NCBI RefSeq assembly: GCF_044755465.1
Contig: NZ_JBIVRB010000017.1
Location: 62,001 to 126,000, forward strand
From: Peterkaempfera sp044755465
GTDB lineage: Bacteria > Actinomycetota > Actinomycetes > Streptomycetales > Streptomycetaceae
Direction: 5' to 3'
Length of the DNA: 64,000 nt
Translations under genes and position numbers: made by a program
In this document: positions 8,543 to 16,558 of the stretch, one piece after another
How positions within the stretch are numbered: position 1 is the first letter of the stretch
Layout: every line of letters begins with the position of its first letter
The notes under the pieces: model-generated
The model's database searches: none
Told to the model about the DNA's origin: nothing
The model's input: the letters and a program-made list of their open reading frames with translations, nothing else

Positions 8543-9071
8543 TCAGATCCAGCTCCGCCCTGGCCGATCCCAGGTAGTGCGAGCCGAAGATCACCGTGAC
8601 CAGCAGCCGGGCCACCGCCTCCGCCGGGTAGACGTCGCTCAGCTCACCCGCCTGCTGCGCCTGCATCACCATGCGGTGCATCACCCGCTCCACGTCCGAG
8701 ACGAAGACGGGCGTACGGCCGACCGCCTGGCCGTCCTCGATGACCAGCCGCAGCGCCGCGTTGACCCGGATGTCCCCCTGGAGCATGGCGGTCAGCTCGC
8801 AGGTGACCGCGCGCAGGGTGTGCACCGGGGAGTCCCCCGGCTCCCCGGTGGTCTTCTCGATCAGCTTCCACGCCTGGTCCAGATGGCCCGTCAGCTCCGC
8901 GGCCAGGTCCTCCTTCGAGGCGAAGTGGCCGTAGACGGCTCCCTTGGTCAGCCCGCTGCGGGCAGCGACCAGACCCAGGTTGGTATTCGCGTAGCCGTGC
9001 GCGGCGAACTCACGTGCCGCCGCGTCGAGTACCGCCTCATAGGTGCGCTTGGCCCTTTCCTGCTTAGCCAT
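8469..9071 (-). CDS. TetR-family GBL receptor-like regulator (possible pseudoreceptor)
   Basis: 200 residues. The N-terminus MAKQERAKRTYEAVLDAAAR and the helix-turn-helix GLTKGAVYGHFASKEDLA are typical of ArpA/ScbR-type receptors. The C-terminal half also follows the family (AGELSDVYP, FGSHYLGSARAELDL). In ArpA-type receptors a tryptophan in the pocket is needed for hormone binding. Counting back from the shared AGEL motif, this protein has valine where the second receptor of the cluster (26830-27477) has tryptophan. That pattern suggests a pseudoreceptor that binds the operators but answers to another ligand. This is inference from a hand alignment. Confidence 0.85.
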   Translation of the reverse strand: MAKQERAKRTYEAVLDAAAREFAAHGYANTNLGLVAARSGLTKGAVYGHFASKEDLAAELTGHLDQAWKLIEKTTGEPGDSPVHTLRAVTCELTAMLQGDIRVNAALRLVIEDGQAVGRTPVFVSDVERVMHRMVMQAQQAGELSDVYPAEAVARLLVTVIFGSHYLGSARAELDLITRVRSSWDVLLPALAAPPGAAGH

Positions 9072-9172
9072 CTACTGCCTCCATTCCGGGCTTGCCGTGC
9101 CCGGTGAGATGATTTTCCGCGCCGGGATACAGGGGGAATTACCCCGGCATATTTCCGCGCCCGCGCCAAAGG

Positions 9173-9218
9173 CCCAGTGGTCCCCGTCCGGTACCATTAC
9201 CGGACGGGGACCACTGGG
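9173..9218 (-). terminator. Perfect 21-bp hairpin downstream of the 9260-11739 operon
   Basis: Arms 9173-9193 and 9198-9218 are exact complements around the loop CCAT. It lies 42 bp beyond the stop at 9260 of the minus-strand ligase gene and before the promoter of the TetR gene at 9071, so it probably ends the operon running leftward. Confidence 0.8.
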
Positions 9219-9259
9219 ATAGGGCGGAAACCGACGGCTCGCACGTTTCCGTACGGCTG

Positions 9260-10978
9260 CTAGCCGACGCCTCCTGGTGCGGTCCTCGCCTCGAATTGCT
9301 GGCGCAGCTGGGCGCGCCGGAGTTTTCCGATTCCGGTCTTGGGGACGTCCTCCTTGGCGATGGTCAGCACCTGGCCGACCTCCAGGCCGCAGCGGGCCGC
9401 GACCCGCTCCTGAATGCGCCGGGCGGCCTCGCCGGGCGGCAGGTCGCCGCGCGGGTGGTAGAAGACGGCCAGCTGCTCGCCGCCGTCCGGGCCGACGGTG
9501 ACCGGTGAGGCGACCGTGTACGAGGGCTCCACGAAGTCCAGCTCCTCGGCCGCGGCCTCGATCTCGTGCCCGTGGCACTCGGTGCCGTTGAGCAGGATCA
9601 GGTCGTCCACCCGGCCGGTGACGGTCAGCGTGCCGTCCTCGATCACCGCGAGGTCGCCGGAGCGGAACCAGCCGTCCTCGGTGAACGCCTCGGCGTTCTT
9701 CGCGGGGTTCTCGTAGTAGCCGGAGGTGATCGGCGCGCCCCGGACCTGGAGCCGGCCGACGGTGCCGGTGGGCAGCGGCCGGTCGTGCTCGTCCACGACC
9801 CGCAGGGTGACGCCGGGGTGGGGGCGGCCGACCTCGACGAAGCGCCCCTCGGGGGCGTCCGGGTCGAAGACGCAGTCGACCACGCCGGCCGAGGTCTCCG
9901 ACATGCCCCAGCCGGGGTGCATCGAGTCGCGCGGCAGCCCGTAGGGCGCCAGCAGGTCCAGGAAGCGGCGGATCACCCGGGCCTTGACCGACTCGCCGCC
10001 GTTCATGATGTAGCGCAGCCGGCTGAGGTCCCAGTCGCGCCCGCTCAGCTGCTCGGCGCGGTCGTTGACCAGCCCGAAGGCGAAGTTGGGCGCCCAGGTG
10101 GTGTCGGCGCGGTACCGGGAGATCCGGTCGAACCAGCGGGTCGGGTCGTCCAGAATCCACTGGAACCCGGCGTGCACCTGGGTGCAGCCCAGCAGCACGT
10201 CCCGGGCGTGGAACATCACCAGGCCGCCGATGTGGTCCAGCGGCATCCAGTTGAAGGACCGGGTGGTGCGGTCCAGCCCGCGCACGGCGGCGGTGGCGGT
10301 GCTGCGGGCGATGATGTTGCGGTGGGTCAGCGCCACCGCCTTGGGGGTGCCGGAGCTGCCGGAGGTGAGCAGCAGGACGGCCAGGTCCTCCGGCCGGGCC
10401 TGGTGGAACTCGTCGGCCGGGGCGTTGGCGCGCAGCCAGCCGACCCGGCCCAGCCAGGAGCCGACCGCGTCCATCGCCGGGATCGCCGCCGGGCCGTCGC
10501 TGCCGACCACCACCCAGGGGCGGCCGTAGCCCTCCCAGACCAGCTCCAGCCGCTCGGCCGCCGCCGCGCGGTCCTCGACCGTCCCGGGGGCGACCGGGAT
10601 CGGGATCAGCCCACCGAGCAGGGCGGCCCAGAAGGTGCCCAGTGCCTCGCGCTCGGAGCGGATCTGGAGCAGCACCTTGTCGCCGGGGCGCGCGCCGCCG
10701 ACCCGCAGGCCGGTGAGGATGGACCGGGCGTCGTCCAGCAGCTCGGCGTAGGTCATGCTCACATCGCCGCCGTCCGGGCGGACGAAGTGGATCAGCCCGG
10801 CGTCGGGCAGCGCGGCCGCCCGCAGCAGTGCCGCGCCGAGGGTGGCGACGGGCAGTTCGGGCAGCGGTCCGCCGTCCAGCACGGCCGGCGCTCTGCCGTC
10901 GGCGGGCGCTCTGCGGTCAGCGGGCTCTCCGCTGTCGGCGGGCTCGACGCTGGCGATGGGGTCGACGGTCGTGGTCAT
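9260..10978 (-). CDS. Fatty acyl-AMP ligase/CAL-type adenylating enzyme
   Basis: 572 residues. All ANL motifs are intact: A3 LLTSGSSGTPKAVALTH (about residue 215), A5 GWGMSETSAG, A7/A8 RSGDLAVIEDGTLTVTGR, and A10 KTGIGKLRRAQ with lysine near the C-terminus. WMPLDHIGG followed by a DVLLG segment is the signature of fatty acyl-AMP ligases and CAL domains that load acyl groups onto carrier proteins or CoA. No carrier protein gene is visible in the window. Its ATG overlaps the stop of the methyltransferase gene (ATGA), so the two are coupled. The substrate could be a fatty or an aryl acid. Confidence 0.85.
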   Translation of the reverse strand: MTTTVDPIASVEPADSGEPADRRAPADGRAPAVLDGGPLPELPVATLGAALLRAAALPDAGLIHFVRPDGGDVSMTYAELLDDARSILTGLRVGGARPGDKVLLQIRSEREALGTFWAALLGGLIPIPVAPGTVEDRAAAAERLELVWEGYGRPWVVVGSDGPAAIPAMDAVGSWLGRVGWLRANAPADEFHQARPEDLAVLLLTSGSSGTPKAVALTHRNIIARSTATAAVRGLDRTTRSFNWMPLDHIGGLVMFHARDVLLGCTQVHAGFQWILDDPTRWFDRISRYRADTTWAPNFAFGLVNDRAEQLSGRDWDLSRLRYIMNGGESVKARVIRRFLDLLAPYGLPRDSMHPGWGMSETSAGVVDCVFDPDAPEGRFVEVGRPHPGVTLRVVDEHDRPLPTGTVGRLQVRGAPITSGYYENPAKNAEAFTEDGWFRSGDLAVIEDGTLTVTGRVDDLILLNGTECHGHEIEAAAEELDFVEPSYTVASPVTVGPDGGEQLAVFYHPRGDLPPGEAARRIQERVAARCGLEVGQVLTIAKEDVPKTGIGKLRRAQLRQQFEARTAPGGVG

Positions 10979-11739
10979 GCCGTCACCGCCCCGGCGACGC
11001 GGGCCACGAACAGCAGCGGGCCGCGGCCGATCCGCGGACCGGGCTCCTTGCGGAAGCCGCCGTACTCGGCGACCACCTCCAGACCGGCGGCGGCCAGCAG
11101 GTCGCGGATCTCCGGCGAGGTGAGCACGGCCTGGTCGAAGAAGTTGGCGTACATGGCGACGGTGCCGTCCGCGCCCCGGGCGATGATGGTCTCCTCATTG
11201 CGCCAGATCGCCGCGTGCGGGTTGACGGACTGCCGGGCCAGCCGGGTGATCAGCAGGTCGTCGCCCTGGTGGTGGGCGATCATGTTGGGCTGGAAGCCGT
11301 CCACGAAGTTCAGCAGGTGGCCGATGTCGACGACCAGGTGGCCGCCGGGGGCGAGCCAGTCGCGGACGTCCGCGAACAGCTGCTTGAGCTCGGCGCGGGG
11401 CAGCTGGTTGAGGGTGCCGAACAGGCTGTAGACCAGGTCGAAGCGCTGCTCGGTGGTGTAGTCGGCGGTACGGGCGTGCACATACTCCACCGGGGCCGCG
11501 CCGGGGGCCGGGGCCGCGTTCCGGGCGTGGGCGGTGAAGGCGGCGCTCTGGTCGACGCCGACTCCGGGGTGGCCGAGGGCGGCCAGTGCCCGCAGGTTGG
11601 TGCCGGTGGCGCTGCCGAGGTCGAGCACCGTGCCGCCGAGCGGCAGGTACGAGGCGAGGAAGTCGGTCTCGGCGGCGAGGTCGCGGAAATCCTTGCGTAT
11701 GACCTCGTAGTACTCGCCTGGGAACTCGAAGCTGGACAA
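10975..11739 (-). CDS. SAM-dependent methyltransferase
   Basis: 254 residues from a TTG at 11739, chosen because GAAAGG sits 8 nt upstream and the conserved part begins there (SSFEFPGEYYEVIRKDF). Motif I is VLDLGSATGTNLRALAALG (about residue 38), followed by GVGVD and FDLVYSLFGTLNQLP. It belongs to the class I methyltransferases common in natural-product clusters, where they act on N, O or C. Transcribed with the downstream ligase; the AraC gene is 47 bp upstream in the same direction. Target atom unknown. Confidence 0.8.
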   Translation of the reverse strand: MSSFEFPGEYYEVIRKDFRDLAAETDFLASYLPLGGTVLDLGSATGTNLRALAALGHPGVGVDQSAAFTAHARNAAPAPGAAPVEYVHARTADYTTEQRFDLVYSLFGTLNQLPRAELKQLFADVRDWLAPGGHLVVDIGHLLNFVDGFQPNMIAHHQGDDLLITRLARQSVNPHAAIWRNEETIIARGADGTVAMYANFFDQAVLTSPEIRDLLAAAGLEVVAEYGGFRKEPGPRIGRGPLLFVARVAGAVTA

Positions 11740-11786
11740 GGGACAGCCTTTCGGTCGACGGGTGGCTGCGGGTCGGTCCACCTGGC

Positions 11787-12506
11787 TCAGGCCGCGATCC
11801 GCAGGTTGGCGGGTTGCCGCCGGTACTCGCCCGGGGTGAGCCCGTACCGGTCCCGGAACAGCCGGTTGAAGTGCGAGGCGCCGTACAGTCCGGAGCGCTC
11901 CGCGATGGCCGCGACGGTGAGGTGGGCGAATCGGGGGTCGCGCAGTTCGTCGCTGCACCGGCTCAGCCGCTCGTCACGGATCCAGCTGGCCGGGCTCTGC
12001 CCGTGCTCGCTGAAGAGTTTCTGCAGGTAGCGCAGGGAGATGTGGTGGTGGCGGGCGAGCATCTCCGGCTTCAGCGCGGGGTCGGCCAGCCGGCTGCGGG
12101 CGAAGTCCTGGATGCGCAGTAACATCGCGTCCCGGGCCAGCTGGGAGTGGTCGGCGGCGGCCGGCCTCGGTCGGCTGCGGTCCACGTAGTCGGCGCACGC
12201 CTGCTCGATGAGGCCGGTGATGTTCTCCACCAGCAGCTCGGCGGTGCGGCCGCCCGGCTCGGCCTCCTGCCCGGCCAGCTGACGCAGCAGCCGGGGCAGC
12301 ACCGGGCCGCCGGAGAGCGGGTAGTGGACCTGGAGGTAGGCCTCCGCGGTGGGCGCCTGGCGCCGGTCGAGCCGGACCACATCCGGTGCGGCACCGCTCT
12401 GCTCCGCCTCCACCAGCCTGATGCGGACGGCGCCCAGGATGACCTCACGGACGGCACCCGCGACCGATTCCACGGTCGGTGTGATCTCAGCTCGCACAGT
12501 ATTCAT
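11787..12506 (-). CDS. AraC-family transcriptional regulator
   Basis: About 239 residues. The last 100 carry the double helix-turn-helix of AraC/XylS proteins (HHISLRYLQKLFSEHGQSP and VAAIAERSGLYGASHFNRLF). The N-terminal part resembles the AraC-binding-like domain but is shorter than usual (family about 320 residues). The start is uncertain: ATG 12506 follows its GAGGGAG too closely, whereas GTG 12497 has the same GGGAG at 9 nt; ATG 12536 is also open. It shares a 316-bp divergent region with the GAPDH gene that contains operator 3, and is a likely pathway-specific activator under the hormone receptors. Confidence 0.85.
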   Translation of the reverse strand: MNTVRAEITPTVESVAGAVREVILGAVRIRLVEAEQSGAAPDVVRLDRRQAPTAEAYLQVHYPLSGGPVLPRLLRQLAGQEAEPGGRTAELLVENITGLIEQACADYVDRSRPRPAAADHSQLARDAMLLRIQDFARSRLADPALKPEMLARHHHISLRYLQKLFSEHGQSPASWIRDERLSRCSDELRDPRFAHLTVAAIAERSGLYGASHFNRLFRDRYGLTPGEYRRQPANLRIAA

Positions 12507-12580
12507 CTCCCTCACCGGGGGTCGGGGCAGCTCCACTTCACCGGTCTGCTCGGATGCGGCAGGCCCTCCATCATGGAAAC

Positions 12581-12598
12581 ATACCTTTCCGAAGGTTT
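12581..12598. promoter_or_regulatory. ARE-type palindromic operator 3
   Basis: ATACCTTTCCGAAGGTTT in the divergent gap 12507-12822 between the AraC gene (minus) and GAPDH (plus). It is 75 bp upstream of the AraC ATG and 225 bp upstream of the GAPDH start, so it most likely controls AraC. Confidence 0.75.
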
Positions 12599-12822
12599 CC
12601 TATTGGAATCGGCAGGACTGATGGAAGTTGACGCTCCGTCTGCCGCCGCCGACGGCCGCCGGGGGCGACGTCGAAGTCTGCGCGCATACGCCATAAACCG
12701 TGCACGGAACGGCAATCCGGGCCGCCGCCGGAGAGCTAGCGTCGGACGCACTGATGAGTGCCGAGCGCTCGTACCAGGGCCGCTGCGCGCGCCTCGGCGC
12801 ACCACCACGAAGGGGACCACCG

Positions 12823-13830
12823 ATGGCGATCAAGGTAGGCATCAACGGATTCGGCCGGATCGGCCGAAGCTTCTTCCGCGCCGCGCTGGAGCAGAACGCC
12901 GACCTTGAGGTCGTGGGCATCAACGACCTGACCGACCCCGCGACGCTGGCTCACCTGCTCCGGTACGACAGCACCCTCGGCAAGCTCGGGGTGGAGGTGA
13001 CGGCGGGTGAGAACGAGATCGTGGTGGACGGCCGCGCCATCCGGGTCACCTCCGAGCGCAACCCGGCCGACCTGCCGTGGGGCGAGCTGGGCGTCGACGT
13101 GGTCGTGGAGTCCACCGGCGTCTTCACCGACGCCGAGAAGGCCAAGGCCCACCTGGCCGCCGGCGCCCGCAAGGTGATCATCTCCGCGCCGGCCACCAAC
13201 CAGGACCTGACCGTGGCCTACGGCATCAACAGCGACGAGTACGACGCGGCCAAGCACGACATCGTCTCCAACGCCTCCTGCACCACCAACTGCCTGGCCC
13301 CGCTGGCCAAGGTGGTCAACGACGCGCTGGGCATCGAGTCCGGCATGATGACCACGGTGCACGCCTACACCCAGGACCAGAACCTCCAGGACGGGCCGCA
13401 CAAGGACCTGCGGCGCGCCCGCTCGGCGGCCGACAACACCGTGCCCACCAGCACCGGTGCCGCCAAGGCCATCGGCCAGGTGCTCCCCGAGCTCAACGGC
13501 AAGCTCGACGGCTTCGCGCTGCGGGTGCCCGTCCCGGTGGGCTCGATCACCGACCTGACGGTCACCGTCGGCCGGGACACCACCGTCGAGGAGGTCAACG
13601 CGCTCTTCGCGCAGGCCGCGGCGGGCCCGCTGGCCGGCATCCTCACCTACACCGAGGAGCCGATCGTCTCCAGCGACATCGTCACCGACCCGTCCTCCTG
13701 CATCTTCGACGCCGGTCTCACCAAGGTGATCAACGGCCGGCAGGTCAAGGTCGTCGGCTGGTACGACAACGAGTGGGGCTTCTCCAACCGCGTGGTCGAC
13801 ACCGTGCTGCTGCTCGGTGCGGCCGGCTGA
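12823..13830 (+). CDS. gap: Type I glyceraldehyde-3-phosphate dehydrogenase, cluster-located copy
   Basis: 335 residues, normal family length, ATG at 12823 behind GAAGGGG. The NAD-binding loop VGINGFGRIGR is at residues 4-14, the catalytic SNASCTTNCLAPL at about residue 150, and the sugar-phosphate motif STGAAKAIGQVLPEL at about 210. It converts glyceraldehyde-3-phosphate to 1,3-bisphosphoglycerate. The chromosome should carry a housekeeping copy elsewhere; here the gene sits alone between AraC and biosynthetic genes. Pentalenolactone clusters carry an insensitive GAPDH for self-protection, so a resistance role is plausible but unproven. It could also be an ordinary paralogue. Confidence 0.92.
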   Translation: MAIKVGINGFGRIGRSFFRAALEQNADLEVVGINDLTDPATLAHLLRYDSTLGKLGVEVTAGENEIVVDGRAIRVTSERNPADLPWGELGVDVVVESTGVFTDAEKAKAHLAAGARKVIISAPATNQDLTVAYGINSDEYDAAKHDIVSNASCTTNCLAPLAKVVNDALGIESGMMTTVHAYTQDQNLQDGPHKDLRRARSAADNTVPTSTGAAKAIGQVLPELNGKLDGFALRVPVPVGSITDLTVTVGRDTTVEEVNALFAQAAAGPLAGILTYTEEPIVSSDIVTDPSSCIFDAGLTKVINGRQVKVVGWYDNEWGFSNRVVDTVLLLGAAG

Positions 13831-13844
13831 TCAGCGCTCCCCGA

Positions 13845-13879
13845 GGTCAGGCCCTGCCCGTCATGGACAGGGCCTGACC
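13845..13879 (+). terminator. Hairpin after GAPDH
   Basis: GGTCAGGCCCTG (13845-13856) and CAGGGCCTGACC (13868-13879) pair perfectly, 14 bp after the GAPDH stop, followed by a CGCTTCCCCCC tail. Confidence 0.7.
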
Positions 13880-13921
13880 GCTTCCCCCCGTCGGCGGACG
13901 AGCAGAAGGAAGGGCCGGCCA

Positions 13922-14824
13922 ATGGTCAAGACACCGCATCACGAGGGCGAGCAGGCGGTCCAGCGCCGCGCTGGCGAAGGGCACGAGGGCTGGGGCTCCC
14001 CCATGTTCGACGCCGAGATCCCGCGCGGGTTCGTCCCGTTCCTGCTGCGGCAGCGCATCCTGGTGATCGGCGCGGTGGACGACGCGGGCGCGGCCTGGTC
14101 CACCGTGCTCAGCGGCCCGTACGGCTTCATCGAGACCATCGACGAGCGGACCATCATCGTGCACGCGCTCCCCGTCCCCGGCGACCCGCTGGACGGGGTC
14201 TTCGAGCGGGTCCGCGACATCGGGCTGCTGGCCATCGACCCGGAGCACAGCCGGCGGGTCAGGATCAACGGGGTGGCCAAGCGGCAGGGCGGCTTCCTGG
14301 TGGTCCGCACCGAACAGGCGCTGGGCAACTGCCCCAAGTACCTCCAGCAGCGGGTGCTGCTCCCGGACGCCGTCGGCACCCCGCCGCCCACCGCCCGGCA
14401 CTCCACGGCGCTCGACGAGGCCCAGCGGCGCTGGATCACCGAGGCCGACACCTTCTTCATCGCCAGCCGGGCCCCCGAGCACGGCGCGGACGCCTCGCAC
14501 CGGGGCGGCGCACCGGGCTTCGTCCAGGTGGTCGGGGACCGCAAGCTGGTCTGGCCGGACTACTTCGGCAACTCCTTCTACATGACGCTCGGCAATCTGC
14601 AACTGGACCCGGTCTGCGGGCTGACCTTCCTCGACTGGGACCACGGCCATGCGCTGCATGTGACCGGCCGCGCCGGGATCGACTGGGACCCCGGGCGCAC
14701 CGAGGCCGTCCCGGGGGCGCTGCGGCTGGTGGAGTTCGAGGTCGAGCGGGTCGTCCAGCTGGACAACTTCACCGCGCTGCGCTGGAAGTTCGCCGCGCCC
14801 TCCCGCTTCAACCCCGTCAGTTGA
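13922..14824 (+). CDS. Pyridoxamine 5'-phosphate oxidase-like FMN split-barrel protein
   Basis: 300 residues, ATG at 13922 behind AGAAGGAAGGG. It resembles the large PNPOx-family flavoproteins: PRGFVPFLLRQRILVIG near residue 40, DPEHSRRVRINGVAK near 115, a second split-barrel half near 200-260 (YFGNSFYMTLGNLQLDP, GLTFLDW, ALHVTGRA). Members bind FMN or F420 and reduce or oxidise small molecules. Substrate not predictable. It is the last plus-strand gene before the convergent tyrA. Confidence 0.75.
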   Translation: MVKTPHHEGEQAVQRRAGEGHEGWGSPMFDAEIPRGFVPFLLRQRILVIGAVDDAGAAWSTVLSGPYGFIETIDERTIIVHALPVPGDPLDGVFERVRDIGLLAIDPEHSRRVRINGVAKRQGGFLVVRTEQALGNCPKYLQQRVLLPDAVGTPPPTARHSTALDEAQRRWITEADTFFIASRAPEHGADASHRGGAPGFVQVVGDRKLVWPDYFGNSFYMTLGNLQLDPVCGLTFLDWDHGHALHVTGRAGIDWDPGRTEAVPGALRLVEFEVERVVQLDNFTALRWKFAAPSRFNPVS

Positions 14825-14834
14825 CGGCAACCGG

Positions 14835-14860
14835 CGGCGCACGGCCTCGGCCGTGCGCCG
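14835..14860. terminator. Bidirectional hairpin between convergent genes
   Basis: CGGCGCACGGC (14835-14845) and GCCGTGCGCCG (14850-14860), 4-nt loop, 10 bp after the FMN-protein stop and also downstream of the leftward tyrA operon. Confidence 0.65.
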
Positions 14861-15017
14861 CAGTCGTACGCCCGGCGGCGTCCGTACGCCCGGCCGCCGC
14901 CGGACAGCAGTCCGTCCACGAGCCGGTCGGCCCGTGGACGGACACCCACAGCGGACGGACACCCACAGGGGACGGGAGCACCAGCGGGTCGGGCGCCATC
15001 GGCCCGTGCCGGGGGGC

Positions 15018-16184
15018 TCAGCCGGACGCCGCCGAGGAGAGCGACGGCCGCAGCTCGCCCCGGTCCGGGTCCGTCCAGCGCCCGGGGTAGACCGGGTGCG
15101 GCTGCTGGACGGTCCAGTTGGCCGCGATCAGGCGGTCCGCGAGCGCCTCCGCCCGGTCGGCGGCGACCACCATCTCCACCAGGCCGCTGGGCTTGCCGGC
15201 CGCGTGGTCGATGGAGATGTCCTCGATGTTCACCCCGGCCTCGTCCACCGCCGCGAACAGCCGGGCCAGCTCGCCCGGCCGGTCCCCGATGACCACCGGC
15301 AGCACCGCACCCCGGGACGCCGAGCCCGGCTTGACCGGCAGCCGGGAGCGGCCGGCGTTCCCACGTCCGAGCAGGTCGATCACCCGGGTCATGCCCTCCG
15401 CCCGGCGGGAGGCGTCGGCCACCGCCAGGCTGCGCAGCGCGCGCACCGTACCGGCCAGGTCGCGGGCGAACTCCCCGAGCACATCCGCGACCGCCGCCGC
15501 GTTGGCCTCCAGGATGTCGCCCCACAGGCCGGGGTCGCCGCCGGCGATCCTGGTCATGTCGCGCACCCCCTGCCCGGCCAGCCGGGACGCCTCCTCGGGG
15601 GCGTGCTGCAACCGGGCGGCCATCAGCGCCGCGAGGACGTGCGGCGCATGGGAGACCAGCGCGACCGCCCGGTCATGGGCGGCGCTCTCCATGACGACCG
15701 GGACGGCGCCGCAGAGCGCCACCAGGGCCAGCGCCCGGTTGAGGGTCTCCCGGGAGGTCGCCTCGGAGGGGGTGAGCACCCAGGTCCGCCCCTCGAACAG
15801 ATTGCCGCAGGCGGCCAGCGGGCCGGATCGCTCACCCCCCGCCATCGGATGGCCGCCCACATAGCTCGCCGGGTCCGCCGAGCCGTCGGCGACGGCCTGC
15901 TCGGGCTCGCGCTTCACGCTGGCGACATCGGTGTAGCTCTCCGCCAGCCCCCTGGCCTGCTGCTCGGCCAGCACCCGGCCGACCGAACTGGGCGGCACCG
16001 CCAGCACGGCGATGTCCACCGACCGGTCGGGCGGCCCGGCGATCCCGCCGCCGAGGGCCACCACGGTGCGTACCGCGTCCTGGTCCAGGTCGAGCAGGTA
16101 CACCGCCACGCCGCGGCGGCTGAGCGCCAGGGCCACGGAGGCGCCGATCAGGCCGACCCCCACCACCGCTGCGGTACGGATCAT
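15018..16184 (-). CDS. tyrA: Prephenate dehydrogenase with C-terminal ACT domain
   Basis: 388 residues from the ATG at 16184, which overlaps the chorismate mutase stop. N-terminal Rossmann fold AAVVGVGLIGASVALALS, the conserved GGHPMAGGERSG near residue 125 and SHAPHVLAALM near 190 are all present. Residues ~290-375 form an ACT domain (PVVIGDRPGELARLFAAVDE), the usual tyrosine feedback site. It oxidises prephenate to 4-hydroxyphenylpyruvate with NAD(P). As the third gene of a DAHP synthase-chorismate mutase-TyrA unit inside the cluster, its job is probably precursor supply rather than housekeeping. Confidence 0.9.
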   Translation of the reverse strand: MIRTAAVVGVGLIGASVALALSRRGVAVYLLDLDQDAVRTVVALGGGIAGPPDRSVDIAVLAVPPSSVGRVLAEQQARGLAESYTDVASVKREPEQAVADGSADPASYVGGHPMAGGERSGPLAACGNLFEGRTWVLTPSEATSRETLNRALALVALCGAVPVVMESAAHDRAVALVSHAPHVLAALMAARLQHAPEEASRLAGQGVRDMTRIAGGDPGLWGDILEANAAAVADVLGEFARDLAGTVRALRSLAVADASRRAEGMTRVIDLLGRGNAGRSRLPVKPGSASRGAVLPVVIGDRPGELARLFAAVDEAGVNIEDISIDHAAGKPSGLVEMVVAADRAEALADRLIAANWTVQQPHPVYPGRWTDPDRGELRPSLSSAASG

Positions 16185-16558
16185 CGGACCGGGCTGAGTC
16201 GGGCGGACCCCAGGTCGGGCCGCAGCACCTCGGCGCCGCCGAGGTAGACGTGCCGGATCTGCTCCCGGCTGAGCGTCGTCTCCGCGGTGACCAGCACCCG
16301 GACCACCCGGGGCAGCCCGCCGTCGATGTCGAGCTCCTGGGCGCACATCAGGGGGACGTCGGTGATGCCCAGCTGTCTCGCGGCCTTGGCCGGGAAGTCG
16401 CTGCGCAGATCGGGCGTGGCGGTGAAGAAGATGCTCACCAGGTCGTCCTGGTCGAGCAGATTGGCCGTCAGCACCTCGCTGAGCAGCAGCCTGGTGGCCT
16501 CCAGCAGCTCGGCCGGGTCGTCCCGGCGCAGCTGGACGGCGCCGCGGATGGCTCGCAT
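16181..16558 (-). CDS. aroH: Chorismate mutase, AroH type
   Basis: 125 residues, the length of monofunctional AroH enzymes. MRAIRGAVQLRRDD carries the N-terminal active-site arginine; IFFTATPDLRSDFPAKAAR and VPLMCAQELDI match the family. It rearranges chorismate to prephenate, feeding the next gene. ATG 16558 follows the DAHP synthase stop directly (TGAATG), and its own stop overlaps the tyrA start (ATGA), so the three proteins should be made in step. Confidence 0.92.
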   Translation of the reverse strand: MRAIRGAVQLRRDDPAELLEATRLLLSEVLTANLLDQDDLVSIFFTATPDLRSDFPAKAARQLGITDVPLMCAQELDIDGGLPRVVRVLVTAETTLSREQIRHVYLGGAEVLRPDLGSARLSPVR

